In this document: in pieces, positions 45,653-54,064 of the stretch | Position numbering within the stretch: the first letter of the stretch is position 1 | How the letters are laid out: each line of letters opens with the position of its first letter | Source: Meiothermus sp. Pnk-1 | Lineage (GTDB): Bacteria > Deinococcota > Deinococci > Deinococcales > Thermaceae | Direction: 5' to 3' | Length of the DNA stretch: 64,000 nt | Assembly: GCF_003226535.1 (NCBI RefSeq) | Contig: NZ_QKOB01000007.1 | Span: forward strand, 1-64,000 | The notes under the pieces: model-generated | Database searches by the model: none | Told to the model about the DNA's origin: nothing | Seen by the model: the letters and a program-made list of their open reading frames with translations, nothing else | Translations under genes and position numbers: made by a program

Positions 45653-47331
45653 CCTGTCAGTGTATCGGGATGGTTCTGATCCCGCCGTGCAGGCATCACT
45701 AGGCGCCCATCCCGTGCGGCTTGCAGGATAGTCCAGGCCAGGCCCACCCAAAGGGGGTAGTAGACCGCCGCGTTGAAGAAGGTGTAGTCGAAGAGGTTGA
45801 GCAAAAGGGCCACCCCCAGCAAGGCGAGCCCTTTCCAGGCGCGCAGGCGGATCAGGAGGAGCGCCACGCCCCCCCACAGCACCCCAAACCCAGCCAAGCC
45901 CAGCAGCCCCCCCTCGGCCAGCAGTTGCAAGAGCAGGTTATGGGCGTGGGGGACATAAGTTTCAATGGCCCCCGGAGGCAGATGGATCTGGTAGTAAAGG
46001 GGGAAATTGCCAAACCCCACCCCCCCTAGGGGGTGCTCCCGAAAAGCCCGCCAGGCGATATGCCAAAATTGCAGCCGGGACTCGGCGCTCGAGTCTATCT
46101 TGGCCGCATCTTGCAACCGCCCCAACCACTCAGGGTGATCGGACAGCGCCGCCCCCAACAGCATCAGCGGGATCAGAACCGCCCAGCGCCAGCGCCCCAA
46201 GCCCCACCACCAAGCCCCCAGCAACAGCCCCCAGGCCCAAAAGGCCGCCCGGCTGCCGGAGACCCAGACCGCCCCCGCCGCCAGCACCAGCGTCAGGCCA
46301 CCCACCCTCGAGCCCCCCACCAGCCAGGCCAGCGCCGCCGCCATCACCGCCCCGTGCCCAAAGAAGTTCGGCTGCGAGGAGAGGCCGCTGACCCTCGCGG
46401 CTCCCTCGAGGTGGGAGAGTTGAACCACCCCATACCCCAGGTGGAGCGCCAGGCCCGCCGCCAGGGCTGCGGCCACCCAGGCCGCCTTCGCCCGCTGCAG
46501 CAGGAACAGACTTCCCTGCAACACCAACCCGGACAGCAGCGCCGTTCCGATCCACCAGGACACCCGCTGCCAAAGGCTGGGCTGATCCATCACGCCAGGG
46601 CGGTAGGGGGTAGGGGCCGCTCCCTCCTCGAGCTGGGCAAAGCCTATCTCGATATAAGTCCAGTCCCCTCCGCCATTGAGAAGATCAATAGCCCGCACGG
46701 ACCGGTCCCCTTCCTGGGCGATATAGCTCCCCCAAACCCGCCAAACCCCGGGGGCTACCGGTTCTACCTGGGTGGGAACCGGATGATGGCCCCGCTCGGT
46801 GAAAAAGGTGATCTGGAAGCGGGCCTCCTTTCCATCGTGGCGCAGGTAGAAGCTCTGGGTGTAGGTCTGGCCGGGCTTCAGGGGATACCAGCGGTCCATC
46901 AGGAACTCGGCCTGTTCGCGGCCCGTGGCCGGGTTCCGCCGCGGCAGGCGCCAGAAGCCCCCCTCCACCCGCTCGGCCCGCCCCCCAGGCCCGTCCTTAG
47001 GGTTCCAGCCGTGCAGCCCGCCCAGCTCGAAGGGGAGGATCTGGTTAGGGGGAAGGCCAGCGGGGGGCGTCCCCAGGAAGGCCGGCTGCGGCAGGGAAAA
47101 CAGTTCTTTTGGCGAGAGGAGCTGGCCCAGCGAGCCCAGTAGGGCAAAGAGCAGAAGAGGCCCCCAGAGCCAAACCCGCCCCCCGCGAACCAGGCTCCAC
47201 ACCCCTACCAGGGCCAATACCCCCCCGGCCCAGGCCGGCTCGAGCGGAAGCAGCAGCCACGGGGCACTCCAGAGAACAGCCCTTAGCCCCCTCAACCTCA
47301 GTAAGCCCCCTTGCCGAACAGCACCACCCAA
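45649..47331 (-). CDS. O-antigen-ligase-like protein with extracytoplasmic jelly-roll insert
   Basis: About 560 residues. Membrane segments occur near residues 15-75 and then in ~10 segments from ~250. The Wzy_C/WaaL signature is in the C-terminal half: VSGSRAAFWAWGLLLGAW, then FREHPLGGVGFGNFP and YVPHAHNLLLQLLAEGG, with the conserved His pair. Between the two membrane parts, residues ~90-240 form a soluble domain ending IEIGFAQLEEGAAPTPYRPG, the closing pattern of CBM4/9-like carbohydrate-binding folds. It would join finished polysaccharide to its acceptor. The start is uncertain: TTG 47331 or TTG 47295, with no ATG nearby. Confidence 0.82.
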   Translation of the reverse strand: MGGAVRQGGLLRLRGLRAVLWSAPWLLLPLEPAWAGGVLALVGVWSLVRGGRVWLWGPLLLFALLGSLGQLLSPKELFSLPQPAFLGTPPAGLPPNQILPFELGGLHGWNPKDGPGGRAERVEGGFWRLPRRNPATGREQAEFLMDRWYPLKPGQTYTQSFYLRHDGKEARFQITFFTERGHHPVPTQVEPVAPGVWRVWGSYIAQEGDRSVRAIDLLNGGGDWTYIEIGFAQLEEGAAPTPYRPGVMDQPSLWQRVSWWIGTALLSGLVLQGSLFLLQRAKAAWVAAALAAGLALHLGYGVVQLSHLEGAARVSGLSSQPNFFGHGAVMAAALAWLVGGSRVGGLTLVLAAGAVWVSGSRAAFWAWGLLLGAWWWGLGRWRWAVLIPLMLLGAALSDHPEWLGRLQDAAKIDSSAESRLQFWHIAWRAFREHPLGGVGFGNFPLYYQIHLPPGAIETYVPHAHNLLLQLLAEGGLLGLAGFGVLWGGVALLLIRLRAWKGLALLGVALLLNLFDYTFFNAAVYYPLWVGLAWTILQAARDGRLVMPARRDQNHPDTLTG

Positions 47332-48761
47332 ACCGTGCGGGCCAGGATGTAGAGGTCCAGCCAGGGGGACCAGTTGCGCACGTAGTAGGCGTCCATGGCC
47401 ACCCGCTCGTCATAGGTGGTGTCGTTGCGCCCGGAGACCTGCCACAGCCCGGTCAGGCCTGGCCGGACCTTGGTGTATAGGGCAAAGAGGGGGCCATAGC
47501 GACCCACCTCCTCCTCGACGATGGGCCGGGGGCCCACCAGGCTCATCTCCCCCTTGAGCACGTTCCAGAGCTGGGGCAGCTCGTCCAGGCTGGTCTTGCG
47601 CAACAACTTGCCCACCCGCGTGATCCGGGGGTCGTTCTTCAGCTTCTGGTCGCGCTCCCACTCCGCGCGCAGCTCCGGGTGGCGCTCTAGGTACTCGGCC
47701 AGCTTGCGGTCCGCATCCTGCACCATGGAGCGAAATTTCCACGCCCTAAAGCGAATCGCAGCCAATCCCAGCCGCGAGTGGCCATAGAACAACGACCCTG
47801 GCGAGTCCAGGCGAATCAACAGGCCGAGAAGGGCGACCAAAAGGAGCAGCGGCAGAGCAAAAACCATCACCAAGCCCAGGTCCATCGCCCGCTTCACCAG
47901 CCTAGGCCCCGGCAACAGGAGCTTCTGGCGCACCTCGAGCCCCAGCACCCCCCCCAGGTCGCGCGAGGTCACCCACAGGCTGGACAGGCCAAACAGGTCG
48001 GGGATCAGGATCAGGTGGGGAAAGTCCATCCCGTGCCGCTCCAAGAGCTCCAGCAGGCGGCCGCGCCCTACCCCCGGCATGGCCACGACGGCGTGCCGCA
48101 CCCCCATGCGGGCGAACTCCCCGGCCCGCTCGAGGCCCCCCACCACCGGCACCCTCTCCACTTCCCGCCCTTGTTTGGCCGGATCGTCGTCCAGCAAGGC
48201 CACGGGTTTGAGGCCCAGCGCGGGCTGTTTGCGCAAGACCCGCACCACCGCCTCGCCGGTCTGGCCCGCCCCCAACACCAGCACCGCCGCGCCCCACCAG
48301 GGCTTCCTGGCCCACAACTCCCGCACCAGCGCCCGGCCCAACGGCACCAGCACCAAGGCTAGGCCCCAGGCGAAGACAAAGGCCCCTCGGGAGTAGTCCG
48401 CCCCGGCCTTGTACATGAAGGTAGCCGCCCCCAAGATCACGAAGACCAAACTGGTGGAGTAAGAGAGCCGGCGCAGCTCCTCCGGGGGAGCGATGCCTAC
48501 ACCATACAGCCCCGCCAGGCCGTAGGCCAGCGGGAACAGCAGCACCGCCGGCCACAGGGGAAGATAGACATCCCAGAAGAGGGTGCGGTCCCAGAGGTAG
48601 CGCAACCAGACCGCCAAAAACAGTGAGGTTGCTACCAAAAGCAAATCTGCGCCAAACAGTGCGGTGACAGTCCGGCGTGGTGAGGCCAAGGTGAGAAGGC
48701 CAATTTGCTTTTCAGGCTTAGCGCTTATATAACTTGCCCTCATGGCATCACCGGCGTTCAT
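47298..48761 (-). CDS. wbaP: Undecaprenyl-phosphate sugar phosphotransferase, WbaP type
   Basis: A 487-residue polyprenyl-phosphate hexose-1-phosphate transferase that primes repeat-unit synthesis. There are four N-terminal membrane segments, then a nucleotide-fold domain ([19 protein letters not shown]) and one more membrane helix near residue 290. The catalytic domain has [38 protein letters not shown] and VGPRP. ATG 48761 overlaps the preceding gene by 14 bases; ATG 48743, four bases after that stop, is an equally good start. The sugar primed (glucose or galactose phosphate) is not known. Confidence 0.93.
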   Translation of the reverse strand: MNAGDAMRASYISAKPEKQIGLLTLASPRRTVTALFGADLLLVATSLFLAVWLRYLWDRTLFWDVYLPLWPAVLLFPLAYGLAGLYGVGIAPPEELRRLSYSTSLVFVILGAATFMYKAGADYSRGAFVFAWGLALVLVPLGRALVRELWARKPWWGAAVLVLGAGQTGEAVVRVLRKQPALGLKPVALLDDDPAKQGREVERVPVVGGLERAGEFARMGVRHAVVAMPGVGRGRLLELLERHGMDFPHLILIPDLFGLSSLWVTSRDLGGVLGLEVRQKLLLPGPRLVKRAMDLGLVMVFALPLLLLVALLGLLIRLDSPGSLFYGHSRLGLAAIRFRAWKFRSMVQDADRKLAEYLERHPELRAEWERDQKLKNDPRITRVGKLLRKTSLDELPQLWNVLKGEMSLVGPRPIVEEEVGRYGPLFALYTKVRPGLTGLWQVSGRNDTTYDERVAMDAYYVRNWSPWLDLYILARTVWVVLFGKGAY

Positions 48762-49677
48762 GGGTAAAAAATGCTTTATGCATGGTCAGGTAACGCTTTA
48801 AACGCTGAGGCATGCGGTGCTCTAGGCAACCCATACGGTAAGCTGCGTACTTAAGTAGGGTTCTCAGCAAAGCCGATGGGATTTTTAGCGGGGCCTTCTG
48901 TCGTAAGTAGGTCATCTCTGAGCATAAAAAACGCAGCCCCTCTCCTTCTGCCTTCCCCAAAGCCTCAATTATCCATCGCTCTCTGGCATGAAAAACCCCA
49001 ATATCAAAATAGCGCTTAAACTCTTGTCCAAGCGTGTAGCTATGCGAATGATAAACCTGAGCCTCGGCCACGTAGGCTACCCTCCAACCCGCGAGGAGCA
49101 TCTTTGCAGCCACATATACGTCCTCTCCCAGGATAACCCTATTAGGGAACCCCCCTATCTGCTCCAGTGCACTGCGTCGATAGCAAGAAAAAGAGTCCGA
49201 GTTGAACGCGGCTTTGAGACCCTTGGAAGCAATGTCCCACTGGCTGCGCAGTTCGGAGCGAGACGGGTAGTTGAATAGGCGTGCATGTGACTCAATGGGG
49301 TCTGCCCCAGGGCGTGGAAGCTGGCGACCATAAGCTACCCCCACCGTGGAATCACCAAAAGTCTCCACCAACCGCTCCAAGGCCTCTGGGTGGGCAAGGA
49401 TGGCATCCTGCGTCATGTAAATAAGCAAATCGGCTTCCTTTAAAATTTCAGTGCCTAGCTGACGAGTTCTGCCATGATCAAAGTCTTCACGGGGAATTCT
49501 TCGAACCTCAAAACCATGGGCCAAAGCCAGCTCTACAGTTTTGTCCTGGGAGCCAGAATCTATGATGAGCAAATGCCTAGGGCGAAAGGTCTGGGCACGG
49601 AAGGCTTCCAACCAACGCTCCCATTCACCACCTGCATTTAGAGTGGGGACTACTAAAGCAACATTCCAACCCTGCAT
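48748..49677 (-). CDS. Family 2 glycosyltransferase, rhamnosyltransferase-like
   Basis: A 309-residue GT-A enzyme. It begins VALVVPTLNAGGEWERWLEAF, with LLIIDSGSQDKTVELA supplying the nucleotide-binding region. The DxD position reads YMTQDAI, and a later acceptor-site motif is GEDVYVAAKML. The pattern is close to rhamnosyltransferases that use dTDP-rhamnose, which the rml genes at 62-64 kb would supply. Base composition is clearly less GC-rich than the housekeeping genes around it. It ends just as wbaP starts. Confidence 0.88.
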   Translation of the reverse strand: MQGWNVALVVPTLNAGGEWERWLEAFRAQTFRPRHLLIIDSGSQDKTVELALAHGFEVRRIPREDFDHGRTRQLGTEILKEADLLIYMTQDAILAHPEALERLVETFGDSTVGVAYGRQLPRPGADPIESHARLFNYPSRSELRSQWDIASKGLKAAFNSDSFSCYRRSALEQIGGFPNRVILGEDVYVAAKMLLAGWRVAYVAEAQVYHSHSYTLGQEFKRYFDIGVFHARERWIIEALGKAEGEGLRFLCSEMTYLRQKAPLKIPSALLRTLLKYAAYRMGCLEHRMPQRLKRYLTMHKAFFTHERR

Positions 49678-49690
49678 TGTCTTTGCCCTT

Positions 49691-50728
49691 TTACTCTGCA
49701 GCCGCTTCCTGAAGCACCGACCAAGTGTGCTTAGCTATACTATCCCAACCAAACTGCTTGGACCGCTCGAGGCCCCTTTGCCGTAACCTCTGCCGGAGTT
49801 CCGCATCCGTCACCAACCGCCAAAGGCCATCCGCTATAGCTTCTACATCGAATGGGTCTACTGTCAAAGCCGCGTCCCCCACAACCTCGGGAAGGGCTGT
49901 GCGGTTGCCCGTGAGGGTAGGAGTACCTGATGCCATTGCCTCAAGAGGTGGAATACCAAAGCCCTCGTAAACAGAGGGATACACAAACCCTGACGCAGCG
50001 CTGTATAGTACAGGCAGATACTCATCCGGGACATGACCCACAAAGTGTACCCTGGGTGGCAGCTTTTCCAAGGAAACTTCTTGAAAGATCTGGGCTTTCC
50101 CCTTAGCTCCTGCTACTACCAGCCATACCTCTTCCGGCAGGCGGGTAGATACTAGAGCCCAAGCCTTGAGCAGACGGCCCAGGTTCTTTCGGGGCTCCAA
50201 AGAGCCCAAGCTAAGCACAAAGTGGGATGAAGGCAGCCCCAAGCGCTCCTTGATCTGGTCGTGTTCTTCTTGTGTTCGAGGATGAAAGCGCGGGTCAACG
50301 CCATTGGGAATCACCACTACCCTCCAGGGTTCCAGCCTGATATGTTCTAGGATGCGGGTTTTGCTGAATTCAGAAACCGTAATAATGCGCCGTACCCGTG
50401 GCAGCAATTTAGGCAGCAAAAACCTATACCAGCCAGCGAATCTGGGATTGAGCCACTCGGGATGATCAAGCGGCACTACATCATGCACCGTTACCACCTG
50501 CTGCCTGACTAGCAGCGGGCCGGTATTACTTGGACTCCACAAAAGCCTTCCCCTAAGCTGGGTTGGCAAAACAAACTGCTCCCAGGCATGACCTGCAATC
50601 CCGTCTAGCGCAGGCCGAGGCGCAATGCGCTCGATTCCGGCGCCCAGACGGTCAACGATTTCACTGGTATAGCGCTGCACTCCAGTCAATTTGGAGGCCA
50701 GGGTACGGGTATTAACCACTATGTCCAT
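49691..50728 (-). CDS. Family 4 glycosyltransferase
   Basis: A 345-residue GT-B enzyme. The N-terminal domain ends with VVVIPNGVDPRFHP. The donor domain has FVLSLGSLEPRKNLGRLLKAW and YPSVYEGFGIPPLEAMASGTP, whose EGFGIPPLE is the E-x7-E signature of GT4 retaining transferases. It starts inside the 3' end of wzy (overlap about 17 bases); ATG 50734 is also in frame. It is likely one of the enzymes building the repeat unit, with the donor sugar unknown. Confidence 0.9.
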   Translation of the reverse strand: MDIVVNTRTLASKLTGVQRYTSEIVDRLGAGIERIAPRPALDGIAGHAWEQFVLPTQLRGRLLWSPSNTGPLLVRQQVVTVHDVVPLDHPEWLNPRFAGWYRFLLPKLLPRVRRIITVSEFSKTRILEHIRLEPWRVVVIPNGVDPRFHPRTQEEHDQIKERLGLPSSHFVLSLGSLEPRKNLGRLLKAWALVSTRLPEEVWLVVAGAKGKAQIFQEVSLEKLPPRVHFVGHVPDEYLPVLYSAASGFVYPSVYEGFGIPPLEAMASGTPTLTGNRTALPEVVGDAALTVDPFDVEAIADGLWRLVTDAELRQRLRQRGLERSKQFGWDSIAKHTWSVLQEAAAE

Positions 50729-52007
50729 AACCACGATAGGCGTTCAGCTTAGCCCTTGCAAACCACTTGAACCTATACAAAAGGAACAGCGCCAGAGCTA
50801 TCCCGGGTAAAGAATACATGCTAAGCAAATAAAACTGCGATAGCTGCACACCGATAGTCAGGTATACCGTTAGCGCAAGAGCTGCGTGAAGCAGCGAGCT
50901 TGGGTTCTCCACATATTTCTTGGCATAGCGCGTTGCATTGCCCCAAATAAAGCCTGAGATCAGTGGAACTATAATTACCCCCACCCAACCAAACGAAGCG
51001 TAACCCCACAGTGGCACCGCCAAACGAAATCCTCCCGAAGCAATCTCGCTAACTGAGGTTCCCGGGTTGACCAGTGCCAGTACCCATACTGCTGGACTCC
51101 AAGTAAAATTGTACGGCACAAGCCCACCCACAAAGGTTAGCCCATATGTGTATGAGCCACGCTCGATGAAAGCAGCGAGGAAGGTGAGCTGATCCGAAAT
51201 ATCTGGTGCACCCGAGGCTATGATCTGCCAGATACCAGTGTCTTGGTATACCCCACCCAATGCGTCTAAACCAAATACTGCCTTTAGCAGATAATAAGAG
51301 GCGCTTCCCAAAGGGTAAACCGCCACCACAAATACCAAGAACAGAAGAAAGCCTACGCGGTTTCGAGCAGCCAAAAGGCCAACGAATATGAGAAAGCCAT
51401 AAATAGCCTGGCCGCGCACAAGTGAAGCCGCTATGACTGCAAAACTTAGCAAGGCAAGCAGCAGAAATCTTTTCTTGCTCATATGAAACCATAAAACTAG
51501 GTTCAGTGGGATCAGCAAATACAGCAAGAACATTGAAGCCCTATAGAGGGGAGCCACCGGGCGATAGGCTTCTTGGTAGGGGCCACGAAAAAACTTTGCC
51601 ATAAGGGGGTCTTCGGCAAACATAGGTATAAACCCCATCACAGCAAAACTAACCATTACCCCTGCAAGAGCCATAAGCGTTATCCACAGTACCCTGGGAG
51701 CCACGAAACGCAAGAGTTCTTTTGTGGAAGCATTTAAGGTATGGCGTAAAGGCATTATTTTTAGCAGGGGGGTATAAAAGCCTATAACGATGCCCACAAT
51801 ATAAAACAACATACCCCAAACCAATATCTGCTCGTATAGCATTACAAGTTCAGAGGGGTAGGAATCCAGCACACCCACAAAAACCACCGGCACAATATAT
51901 GCGGTAATAGAGAAGCCAATCTGTAGATGAGCCGGAATATTCCAACGGCTAGGCCACACAAGATAAGAGGCGACTGATAAGAGAACTAATGCTATTGCAA
52001 TCAGCAT
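50712..52007 (-). CDS. wzy: Polysaccharide repeat-unit polymerase
   Basis: A 431-residue membrane protein with about eleven hydrophobic segments and a larger extracytoplasmic loop around residues 225-285, a topology typical of Wzy/oligosaccharide repeat-unit polymerases (O-antigen polymerase, Wzy_C-unrelated type). Wzy proteins diverge strongly, so the call depends on topology, its place between glycosyltransferase genes, and the presence of Wzx. It would polymerise lipid-linked repeat units at the outer face of the membrane. Low GC compared with the housekeeping genes. Confidence 0.8.
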   Translation of the reverse strand: MLIAIALVLLSVASYLVWPSRWNIPAHLQIGFSITAYIVPVVFVGVLDSYPSELVMLYEQILVWGMLFYIVGIVIGFYTPLLKIMPLRHTLNASTKELLRFVAPRVLWITLMALAGVMVSFAVMGFIPMFAEDPLMAKFFRGPYQEAYRPVAPLYRASMFLLYLLIPLNLVLWFHMSKKRFLLLALLSFAVIAASLVRGQAIYGFLIFVGLLAARNRVGFLLFLVFVVAVYPLGSASYYLLKAVFGLDALGGVYQDTGIWQIIASGAPDISDQLTFLAAFIERGSYTYGLTFVGGLVPYNFTWSPAVWVLALVNPGTSVSEIASGGFRLAVPLWGYASFGWVGVIIVPLISGFIWGNATRYAKKYVENPSSLLHAALALTVYLTIGVQLSQFYLLSMYSLPGIALALFLLYRFKWFARAKLNAYRGYGHSG

Positions 52008-52058
52008 TGTCTCAGGACCACCTTCCCAAGCTGTTAAGCTGTAATCCTCTCATCGCCA

Positions 52059-52172
52059 TCAAGAAAAATCACCAACTCGAGCAAGATTGCCCAATGCCAA
52101 GTATATAAGCCAGATGGCCAGGAGCAGCCTAACACTTAGCCCTTGCACAGACCAAAAGCGCCGAAGCACCAT
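52059..52172 (-). CDS. Possible 37-residue membrane peptide
   Basis: ATG 52172 overlaps the stop codon of the upstream glycosyltransferase (TAATG), and the frame encodes a basic start (MVLRRFW) followed by one hydrophobic segment LLLAIWLIYLALGNLA, ending at TGA. The overlapping start and single membrane helix make a real peptide possible. It may instead be a chance frame in the 165-base gap before wzy. Confidence 0.35.
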   Translation of the reverse strand: MVLRRFWSVQGLSVRLLLAIWLIYLALGNLARVGDFS

Positions 52173-53206
52173 TACTCTAGTACCTCTTTATAAACATCTA
52201 TCATTAGTTGAGCCACTCGCTTCCATGAGTAGTTTTTGCTGATGTATGCACTTTGATTGTATATATTTCTGGATTGTGTAAGGGCTCGTTCAATTGCTTG
52301 GCTTATTTGATTTAAGTCACCCTGATTGACAAAGGTGGCATATCTGTCCAAATACTCCCGTACAGGGGGGGACTCTCCCACAATCAAGTTAGCCCCATTG
52401 ATTCCAGCCTCTAGGTTTGCCAGTCCCGGCGTTTCCATCCACGAGATCAAAGCATGGGCATGGGCAGCAGCATATGCATCAGCCAGATCGTTACTACCAT
52501 TCGATAAAAAAGGTATGTGCTTTATGTAGTCAGGGTAGCGTTCTAACTCTTCCTGAAATCGTTGCACATACGCTTTCTCCTTTGATAGCGCCACTGGCTC
52601 ACCAATAAACACCAAAGGGATTTTGATTCGAGCAGCAGCCCGAAGAAGATTCAAGGAATTTTTACGCCGCTCAATGCGTCCAACGCTCAATACAAACCGA
52701 TCGTTACTAGTCAACTCTGGTAAATATTTACGCCTAAATCCATCTGGATCTTGTCCGATAAAATCATCTCTTACGCCATTGGGTACCACCTTTATGGAGC
52801 GCTCCGGCAACCCAAATAGCTTCTGTAGTAAGCGGCTTTCGCTGTAAGAATTGGGCAATACGTAGCGGGCTCCACTTAGCACAGCCTTTCTAAGCGAGGA
52901 TACAGATAAAGGCAAAAAGCCCAAACAGTAGTGGGCCATTCGAGATGTGCCCGTTGGGTAAAATATGGAAGACGTCACATAAGGCACTTTCTTACCAGTT
53001 AAGAGCTTTGTGATTTGAGCAAGGACATAGTCACTTCCAAATAGGTGGGCAATGGTTCTACCAGCAAGTTGGTCGCGACTAAAGTAATCGGCAAATTCCA
53101 CATGAATTCCGAAGGCTTCGAGAGCAGCTTTGGTTTCAAGCAGCTGAACTTCTGTGCCTCCAAACGCTAGGGAGAATGGCCTTGGTGTGAAGAAGACAAC
53201 TTTCAT
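52172..53206 (-). CDS. Family 4 glycosyltransferase
   Basis: A 344-residue GT-B enzyme. The N-terminal glycine loop is PFSLAFGGTEVQLLETKAAL, and the domain link reads IKVVPNGVRDDFIG. The donor domain begins FVLSVGRIERRKNSLNLLRAA. The usual E-x7-E region is altered to ISWMETPGLANLEAGI, still with both Glu, as in some sparsely studied subgroups. Its DNA is markedly AT-richer than most of the window. It precedes the small ORF and wzy. Confidence 0.87.
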   Translation of the reverse strand: MKVVFFTPRPFSLAFGGTEVQLLETKAALEAFGIHVEFADYFSRDQLAGRTIAHLFGSDYVLAQITKLLTGKKVPYVTSSIFYPTGTSRMAHYCLGFLPLSVSSLRKAVLSGARYVLPNSYSESRLLQKLFGLPERSIKVVPNGVRDDFIGQDPDGFRRKYLPELTSNDRFVLSVGRIERRKNSLNLLRAAARIKIPLVFIGEPVALSKEKAYVQRFQEELERYPDYIKHIPFLSNGSNDLADAYAAAHAHALISWMETPGLANLEAGINGANLIVGESPPVREYLDRYATFVNQGDLNQISQAIERALTQSRNIYNQSAYISKNYSWKRVAQLMIDVYKEVLE

Positions 53207-53212
53207 GTTCCA

Positions 53213-54064
53213 TCAACACTCCACGTATTCAGATAGATACCTCTCTGCTTCCTTTGCGTACATGTTTTGAATATCCTCCCTATCTCCCACGAGCCGGAGT
53301 TGGGTAAGCTTAGCAAATGTCGCTATTTCATAAAAGAACATTAGCAGGGCTAAATATATCCCGCGCCACCCATCTCTATATCCTTTTCGCAGTAAATAGT
53401 ATGCGAGGAACTTTCTTGTTGCCTTGAATAGGGCTTTGACAATGTGGGGGTGCTCTCCAGTCTTGGCAGCTTGAAGGGCATGGACGTTGGTATAGCGGTT
53501 TAGCTTAGCGATAAAGTGCTCAAAGTCGAGGTAGCTAAAGTGTATGATTGCCCCATCAGAAGGAAAAGACAGTTCATGCACCTTCGCCCCGGGAAAAACC
53601 TCTATATGATCGTGCATGTTTGCCCTAACGCCGAGCTTCCCCCTTCGGAAGAGCCGATACTGTTTATCCTGGTTGGGACCCCAACCGGAATATTGCATTG
53701 CCGCACCGATCAGATAATTTAGTCGGGGAACCCTTACCACGTCCACCGCGTCCTCGTGGGCTATTTGCAATAAGCACCGGGCTAAAGGAAAAGGCACCAA
53801 CTCATCGGCATCTAGAAAAAACATCCAATCGTTGCTTGCCTTTTCTATGGCCAGCTTTCGGGCTATCTCGAATTCCACCACACGTTCATGCAAAAAAACT
53901 TTCGCTCCAAACTCTTGCGCTATCTCTACCGTGCGATCCGTGCTATACATATCCACGACTATAATTTCGTCTGCCCACGGCTTTACAGATCGCAAGGCAT
54001 GTGGCAAATTTTTCTCCTCATTAAGGGTGTTGATCAAAACAGAAATCTTAGCCCTGTCTTCCAC
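53213..54064 (-). CDS. Family 2 glycosyltransferase, WaaE/KdtX-like
   Basis: About 283 residues. The GT-A start is ISVLINTLNEEKNLPHALRS, followed by DEIIVVDMYSTDRTVEIA and the metal motif MFFLDADELVP. Later FRRGKLGVRANMHDHIEVF and FSYLDFEHFIAKLNRYT resemble the WaaE/KdtX beta-glucosyltransferase group. GTG 54064 is taken as start; the longer frame to 54130 lies within wzx. It overlaps the 3' end of wzx by 17 bases and is probably coupled to it. Confidence 0.85.
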   Translation of the reverse strand: MEDRAKISVLINTLNEEKNLPHALRSVKPWADEIIVVDMYSTDRTVEIAQEFGAKVFLHERVVEFEIARKLAIEKASNDWMFFLDADELVPFPLARCLLQIAHEDAVDVVRVPRLNYLIGAAMQYSGWGPNQDKQYRLFRRGKLGVRANMHDHIEVFPGAKVHELSFPSDGAIIHFSYLDFEHFIAKLNRYTNVHALQAAKTGEHPHIVKALFKATRKFLAYYLLRKGYRDGWRGIYLALLMFFYEIATFAKLTQLRLVGDREDIQNMYAKEAERYLSEYVEC

